A model generated the notes under the pieces. The model was given only the letters and a program-made list of their open reading frames with translations. It did not search any database and was not told the DNA's origin. Positions 4,798 through 8,478 of a DNA stretch of 8,478 bases are shown here, piece after piece. Every line of letters begins with the position of its first letter. Positions within the stretch are counted from its first letter, which is position 1. Position numbers and translations under genes: made by a program. Source of the stretch: Candidatus Woesearchaeota archaeon (GTDB lineage: Archaea > Nanobdellota > Nanobdellia > Woesearchaeales > ARS49); NCBI GenBank assembly GCA_016203265.1, contig JACQNB010000020.1:1-8478 (forward strand), read 5' to 3'.

Positions 4798-5754
4798 TTA
4801 TGTCCAGACCTGAAGGTTATTGGTCATGCGCGGCTGCACGAGTTCGTACGCGAATCCGCGGCCGAGCGCGAACGCGTTCATCGCGGTGAAACTTGAAAAG
4901 GATTCGAAGAACGTCAACGGTGACGCGAACTCGACGACTTCCGCCGTGATGCCGAGCTCCTCCTCCAAGTCAGCAATCGCGTCGTCCTCGTTGCCGAGCG
5001 CGTCGATCAATCCGAAGTCGAGCGCTTCCGTGCCCAGATAGACCCAGCCGGTCGCCAATTGGCGCACCTTGTCCTCCGGCAAGCCGCGGTTTTCGGCAAC
5101 GGCTTTGATGAAAATGGAATGCAATTTGTCCAGTTGTTGCTGGAAGAGCGCCTCTTCCTTCGGCGTCAGCCGTTTGAACGGGTCTCCGGTGTCCTTGAAC
5201 TCGCCGGCAGTCAACGACCGGTAGGTCGCGTTGTAGCGCTCCAGCGTGCCGGCGAACTCGATATAACTTGCGAGCACGCCGATGCTGCCCACCATGCTCA
5301 TCCGGTTCGCGTAGATCTTGTCGGTGGCCGACGCAACCCAGTACGCGCCCGAGGCGCCGACTTCGCGGATGACGGAAACGGACGGCTTGTCCATGGCCCG
5401 AATGGCTGACGCGATCTCATCCGTTGCGACCGGCGAGCCGCCGGGAGAATCAATGCGGAAAATGACTGCCTTGATGGTTTCATCTGCCTCGGCCTCGGCG
5501 ATCCATTGCACGATGTCGGCACTCTGCAGCCCATCGTTCGTGAACGCGCCAAGACTGCCCTGCGTCGTGATGACGCCCTCGATCGGGATGACGGCGATGT
5601 TGCCCTCGCTGAACGTCGTCGGCTCGCTGAACGCGGCCACGATGATGAACACGATGAACAAGAAGAACAGGATCGAGATGATGCCTGAGATGATGCCGAT
5701 GACGTTCAGGATCGCGCGCAAATAGGACGGTTTTTCCTCGCTCTTTTTTGGCAT
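4798..5754 (-). CDS. sppA: Signal peptide peptidase SppA
   Basis: 318 residues, the size of the short single-domain SppA of archaea and Gram-positives. This membrane-anchored serine protease (family S49) degrades remnant signal peptides and membrane proteins, with its catalytic domain outside the membrane. Visible features: an N-terminal transmembrane helix (about 13-42) after a basic MPKKSEEKP start; the fold marker FRIDSPGGSP (99-108); the nucleophile Ser135 in EVGASGAYWVAS; MVGSIGVL (154-161); and the general-base Lys187 in AGEFKDTG. A TATA box 26 nt before the ATG predicts a leaderless mRNA. The DUF192 lipoprotein gene follows after one base, so a protease that clears signal peptides is made with a protein that carries one. 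All key residues are present, so activity is expected. Confidence 0.95.
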   Translation of the reverse strand: MPKKSEEKPSYLRAILNVIGIISGIISILFFLFIVFIIVAAFSEPTTFSEGNIAVIPIEGVITTQGSLGAFTNDGLQSADIVQWIAEAEADETIKAVIFRIDSPGGSPVATDEIASAIRAMDKPSVSVIREVGASGAYWVASATDKIYANRMSMVGSIGVLASYIEFAGTLERYNATYRSLTAGEFKDTGDPFKRLTPKEEALFQQQLDKLHSIFIKAVAENRGLPEDKVRQLATGWVYLGTEALDFGLIDALGNEDDAIADLEEELGITAEVVEFASPLTFFESFSSFTAMNAFALGRGFAYELVQPRMTNNLQVWT

Positions 5755-5775
5755 GGGACAATTGAGGATTCTTGC

Positions 5776-5783
5776 TATATAAA
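5776..5783 (-). promoter_or_regulatory. TATA box of the sppA-DUF192 operon
   Basis: TTTATATA on the minus strand, centred 25-26 nt before the sppA ATG at 5754. It begins two bases after the stop codon of the upstream MFS gene, so the operon is transcribed independently although the genes are tightly packed. Confidence 0.75.
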
Positions 5784-5784
5784 T

Positions 5785-6351
5785 CTAATGGGATGCTTTC
5801 CTTTTCTTTGCGCGCATCAATGAAGAGACGATGAAGATGGCCACAACTGAAATCCCGAACATGATGAGGAACAATATCCTGAACCCGAAGAGGAACGCGA
5901 TGATGCCCCCGATGAACGCAGAAACTCCCTCAACGATGCGAATTGACGCTTCCCAGAGACCCCATTGCGAATCAGTCTTTCCCCTATCGAGATTTTTTGA
6001 GTAGATTGTATCGATTGCGGGTGTGCCGAATGCCCAACCGAATCCCAGGATGGCCTGGACAACAAACAAGTGCCAGGGTGCGGAAACGAACAGATAACCG
6101 AGAAACCCGAAGGAAGCGAGCGTAAACCCGATAATCACCATCCATTCATCCCGCTTGATCCGATCCCCCAGCAAACCCATGACATACAGCGTTACGCCCG
6201 TCACGATGGCAAAGAGCGCCCACGCCCACCCTGCCGTCAGGATGTCCCCGCCGATCTGTGCGACAAAGATGGCATAAATAGGCCCAAACAGTCCTGCCGC
6301 GAATTCATACAATGATTCCGCGACGAGCAGATATCGCGCTTTCCATTTCAT
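5785..6351 (-). CDS. Half-size MFS transporter, six transmembrane helices
   Basis: 188 residues from the ATG at 6351. Predicted helices: about 7-30, 42-62, 70-90, 94-113, 134-156 and 158-178. The loop between helices 2 and 3, GLLGDRIKRDEW (59-70, with D63 and R64), is the MFS motif A, which belongs to the N-terminal half of the family. The protein ends in a basic tail (RAKKRKASH), and a normal stop follows. Full MFS proteins have about 400 residues and 12 helices, so this is one half; no second half lies nearby. It could work as a homodimer or partner a separate half elsewhere. The frame stays open to an ATG at 6411, but that start lies upstream of the divergent TATA box and adds a non-membrane leader, so 6351 is preferred. 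The substrate cannot be judged. Confidence 0.75.
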   Translation of the reverse strand: MKWKARYLLVAESLYEFAAGLFGPIYAIFVAQIGGDILTAGWAWALFAIVTGVTLYVMGLLGDRIKRDEWMVIIGFTLASFGFLGYLFVSAPWHLFVVQAILGFGWAFGTPAIDTIYSKNLDRGKTDSQWGLWEASIRIVEGVSAFIGGIIAFLFGFRILFLIMFGISVVAIFIVSSLMRAKKRKASH

Positions 6352-6374
6352 GCAAAGAATAATCCGCAGCAAGT

Positions 6375-6382
6375 TCTTAATC
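6375..6382 (-). promoter_or_regulatory. Weak TATA-like box of the half MFS gene
   Basis: GATTAAGA on the minus strand, centred about 27 nt before the preferred ATG at 6351, the leaderless spacing seen elsewhere in the window. The alternative is the stronger box at 6399-6406 read on this strand (TTATAAAG), which would give a leader of about 26 nt without an SD. Confidence 0.3.
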
Positions 6383-6399
6383 TTTGTGGCCGAGGTACC

Positions 6400-6407
6400 T
6401 TTATAAG
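6400..6407 (+). promoter_or_regulatory. TATA box of the P-type ATPase gene
   Basis: TTTATAAG, centred 25-26 nt before the ATG at 6429, predicting a leaderless mRNA. With the preceding C the site is near-palindromic (CTTTATAAG), so it may also drive the divergent MFS gene. Confidence 0.7.
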
Positions 6408-6428
6408 ACAAAACCCTTCTGGAAGGTC

Positions 6429-8478
6429 ATGTCCTTCCACGACAGGACGACAAAAGAGGTCTTCCGCGAACTGAACAGTTCTGATAAAGGACTGACCAGT
6501 TACGAAGCGGACAAACGGCTGCAGCAGTACGGCAAGAACGTGCTCGGCCACGCCAAGAAGCTCACGCTGCTTAAGTTGATTGCGCGGCAGTTCACCAGTC
6601 CCCTGGTCTGGGTGCTCTTGGGCGCGATGGCCATCTCGTTCAGTGTCGGGGAGCGCACTGACTTCTATGTCATCGGCGCGATTGTCGTGCTGAACACCCT
6701 GCTCGGCGTGTTCCAGGAATACCGCGCCGAACGCGCCATCGAAGCGTTGCAAAAACTCACGGCGCTGAAAGCGCGCGTGCTGCGCGACGGACGCGAAATC
6801 GCCATTGACGCATCAGACCTGGTGCCGGGCGACGTTGTCCTGTTGGAGACCGGCGACAAGGTGCCGGCTGATTTGCGGCTCTTTGAAACAATAAACTTCC
6901 AGACGCAGGAAGCGGCGCTCACGGGCGAAAGCACGCCCGTCACCAAGAAAACAGAGGTCATGAGCTCTACCGTGGCGGTCGCCGACCGGAAAAATCTTGC
7001 CTACGCGAGCACCATCGTCACGGCCGGACGCGCGCAAGGCGTCGTCATCGGCACCGGCAAGAATACTGAAATCGGCAAGATCGCGACATTGATCCACGAA
7101 ACCGAGTCCATGCAGACGCCGTTGCAACGGCAACTGCGGCGCTTGAGCACGTGGATCACCGTCCTCGTGCTCGCCATCGCGGCCATCGTGTTCCTCACCG
7201 GCATTCTCGAAGGACAGCCCGTGCTCACGTTCCTCATCGCAGCCATCGCGTTGGCTGTCGCGGCCATTCCCGAAGGGCTTCCTGCCGTCGTGACCGTTGC
7301 GTTGGCCTTAGGCGTGCAGCGCATGGCTTCCCGGAACGCGCTCATCCGAAAACTTCCGAGCGCGGAAACGCTTGGTTCGTGCACCGTCATCTGTTCGGAC
7401 AAGACCGGCACGCTCACGCACAACCAGATGACCGTGCGCAAGCTCTGGGTCGACAACGCCATCGTGAACGTCACGGGCACGGGCTACGCAACCGAAGGCA
7501 CGTTCTCGAGCCATCCGAAAGACCTCGAAATGCTTCTGACAATCGGCATGCTGAACAACAACAGCAAGGTCACCGGCAGCAACGTCATCGGCGACCCGAC
7601 TGAAGCGTCCTTGGTCGTCTCGGCGCGCAAGTTCGGCCTGAGCGAACAGAAATTGAGTGTTCTCTGGCCAAGAATCGCGGAGATCGAGTTCACCAGCGAA
7701 CGCAAGAAGATGACGACGTTCCACCAGAAGGGCAAGACGTTCGCGTTCGTCAAGGGCGCGCCTGACGTCATCCTGCACACGTGCACCAAGATACTGCTCA
7801 ACGGCAAATCAGTTCCCTTGACGCCAACGCACAAGAAAGCAGTCCTTGACGCGCAACAAGGATTCGCGAACGATGCCTTGCGTGTGCTGGGTTTCGCGTA
7901 CCGCGAAACGAACGACACCAAGACAGAAACCGGGCTCGTCTTTGTCGGCTTGCAGGCCATGATCGACCCGCCGCGCGAGGAAGCCAAGCAAGCCATCCTC
8001 GAATGCTCGACGGCAGGCATCAAGGTCGTCATGATCACCGGAGACCATCTCGGCACTGCGTATGCCATCGCCCGTGAACTCGGCATTCCCGGACGCGCTA
8101 TCACCGGCGAGGATCTCGAAAAAATCACCGACCTTGCCGCCGTCGTGAACGACATCGGCGTGTACGCACGCGTCAATCCCGAGCACAAACTGAAGATCGT
8201 TGCTGCCCTGCAGGCGCGGCAGCACGTCGTCGCGATGACCGGAGACGGCGTCAATGACGCACCGGCGTTGAAGAAGGCGGACATCGGCATCGCGATGGGC
8301 TCGGGAACCGACGTCGCGAAGGAAGCCTCCGCGATGATTCTGGCGGACGACAACTTCGCGTCCATCGTGGCAGCCGTGAAGGAAGGACGGAGGATCTACG
8401 ACAACCTGACGAAATTCATCACGTACCTGTTCTCGTCCAACATCGGCGAAGTGCTCACGGTCTTCGGGGCTTTGGTCG
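6429..8478 (+). CDS. P2A-type cation-transporting ATPase (probably Ca2+), 3' end outside window
   Basis: 683 codons, open at the right edge. A membrane pump that uses ATP to move cations. Domains in order: an N-terminal cation-ATPase region (about 5-60); helices 1-2; an actuator domain with TGES (165-168); helices 3-4 with PEGLP (281-285); phosphorylation motif DKTGTLT with the phospho-Asp D324; a nucleotide-binding domain with [19 protein letters not shown] and KGAPD (442-446); hinge TGDGVNDAP (604-612); and helix 5 with SSNIGEV (N671, E674). E282, N671 and E674 match three SERCA ion ligands (E309, N768, E771), and the NIGEV wording is P2A-like rather than Na+/K+-ATPase-like. The helix-6 ligands that would settle Ca2+ lie outside the window. 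The start fits the leaderless TATA spacing. All catalytic motifs seen are intact. Usual family length is about 850-1000 residues, so the last third is missing here. Confidence 0.93.
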   Translation, partial: MSFHDRTTKEVFRELNSSDKGLTSYEADKRLQQYGKNVLGHAKKLTLLKLIARQFTSPLVWVLLGAMAISFSVGERTDFYVIGAIVVLNTLLGVFQEYRAERAIEALQKLTALKARVLRDGREIAIDASDLVPGDVVLLETGDKVPADLRLFETINFQTQEAALTGESTPVTKKTEVMSSTVAVADRKNLAYASTIVTAGRAQGVVIGTGKNTEIGKIATLIHETESMQTPLQRQLRRLSTWITVLVLAIAAIVFLTGILEGQPVLTFLIAAIALAVAAIPEGLPAVVTVALALGVQRMASRNALIRKLPSAETLGSCTVICSDKTGTLTHNQMTVRKLWVDNAIVNVTGTGYATEGTFSSHPKDLEMLLTIGMLNNNSKVTGSNVIGDPTEASLVVSARKFGLSEQKLSVLWPRIAEIEFTSERKKMTTFHQKGKTFAFVKGAPDVILHTCTKILLNGKSVPLTPTHKKAVLDAQQGFANDALRVLGFAYRETNDTKTETGLVFVGLQAMIDPPREEAKQAILECSTAGIKVVMITGDHLGTAYAIARELGIPGRAITGEDLEKITDLAAVVNDIGVYARVNPEHKLKIVAALQARQHVVAMTGDGVNDAPALKKADIGIAMGSGTDVAKEASAMILADDNFASIVAAVKEGRRIYDNLTKFITYLFSSNIGEVLTVFGALV

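Noticed and set aside
6352..6411. Extended MFS start at 6411 (20 extra residues)
   Set aside because: It lies upstream of both candidate TATA boxes on that strand and adds a non-membrane segment before the typical MKWKARYLL start.
7484..8365. Long minus-strand ORF (293 codons) opposite the ATPase gene
   Set aside because: It mirrors the GC-biased codons of a gene with unmistakable P-type ATPase motifs; the product is rich in S, A and R with no recognisable domain.

Overview
The window is archaeal chromosomal DNA, moderately GC-rich, with TATA-box promoters of the TTTATA type. The evidence for archaea is a diphthamide-synthesis gene (archaea and eukaryotes only), an archaeal-style winged-helix regulator, and promoters whose TATA boxes sit about 25-27 nt before start codons, so most mRNAs should be leaderless. 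Short genes, a half-length MFS protein and a Dph2 lacking one domain suggest a DPANN-type lineage (Woesearchaeota-like). That placement is inference, not proof.

Layout. Bases 1-419 (-) hold the 5' part of an RNase H-like exonuclease gene that runs off the left edge. 473-1801 (-) encodes a secreted lipoprotein with a degenerate amidohydrolase barrel and a cysteine-rich tail. It is the one first gene here with a clear leader and Shine-Dalgarno (SD) site. 1853-1986 is a dense array of hairpins that includes two terminator-like elements and, read on the minus strand, loops rich in CUCC (anti-SD). 1991-2140 (-) is a 49-residue gene with its own promoter. 2239-3190 (+) is a two-gene operon: a seven-helix membrane protein and a winged-helix DNA-binding protein. 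3229-3345 (+) is a 38-residue leaderless gene. 3382-4223 (+) is a short dph2 translationally coupled to a 45-residue single-helix membrane protein. 4266-5754 (-) is an operon of signal peptide peptidase SppA followed by a DUF192 lipoprotein. 5785-6351 (-) is a six-helix half MFS transporter. 6429-8478 (+) is a P2A-type cation (probably Ca2+) ATPase that runs off the right edge.

The genes do not form one pathway. The shared theme is the cell envelope: two lipoproteins, an envelope protease, two transport proteins, a 7TM candidate sensor and a microprotein. The points most worth following are the anti-SD hairpin array, three genes of 38-49 codons supported by promoter geometry or stop/start overlap, the Dph2 that lacks its first cluster-ligand domain, and the 7TM/winged-helix pair. 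I see no mobile element, CRISPR array, rRNA or tRNA.
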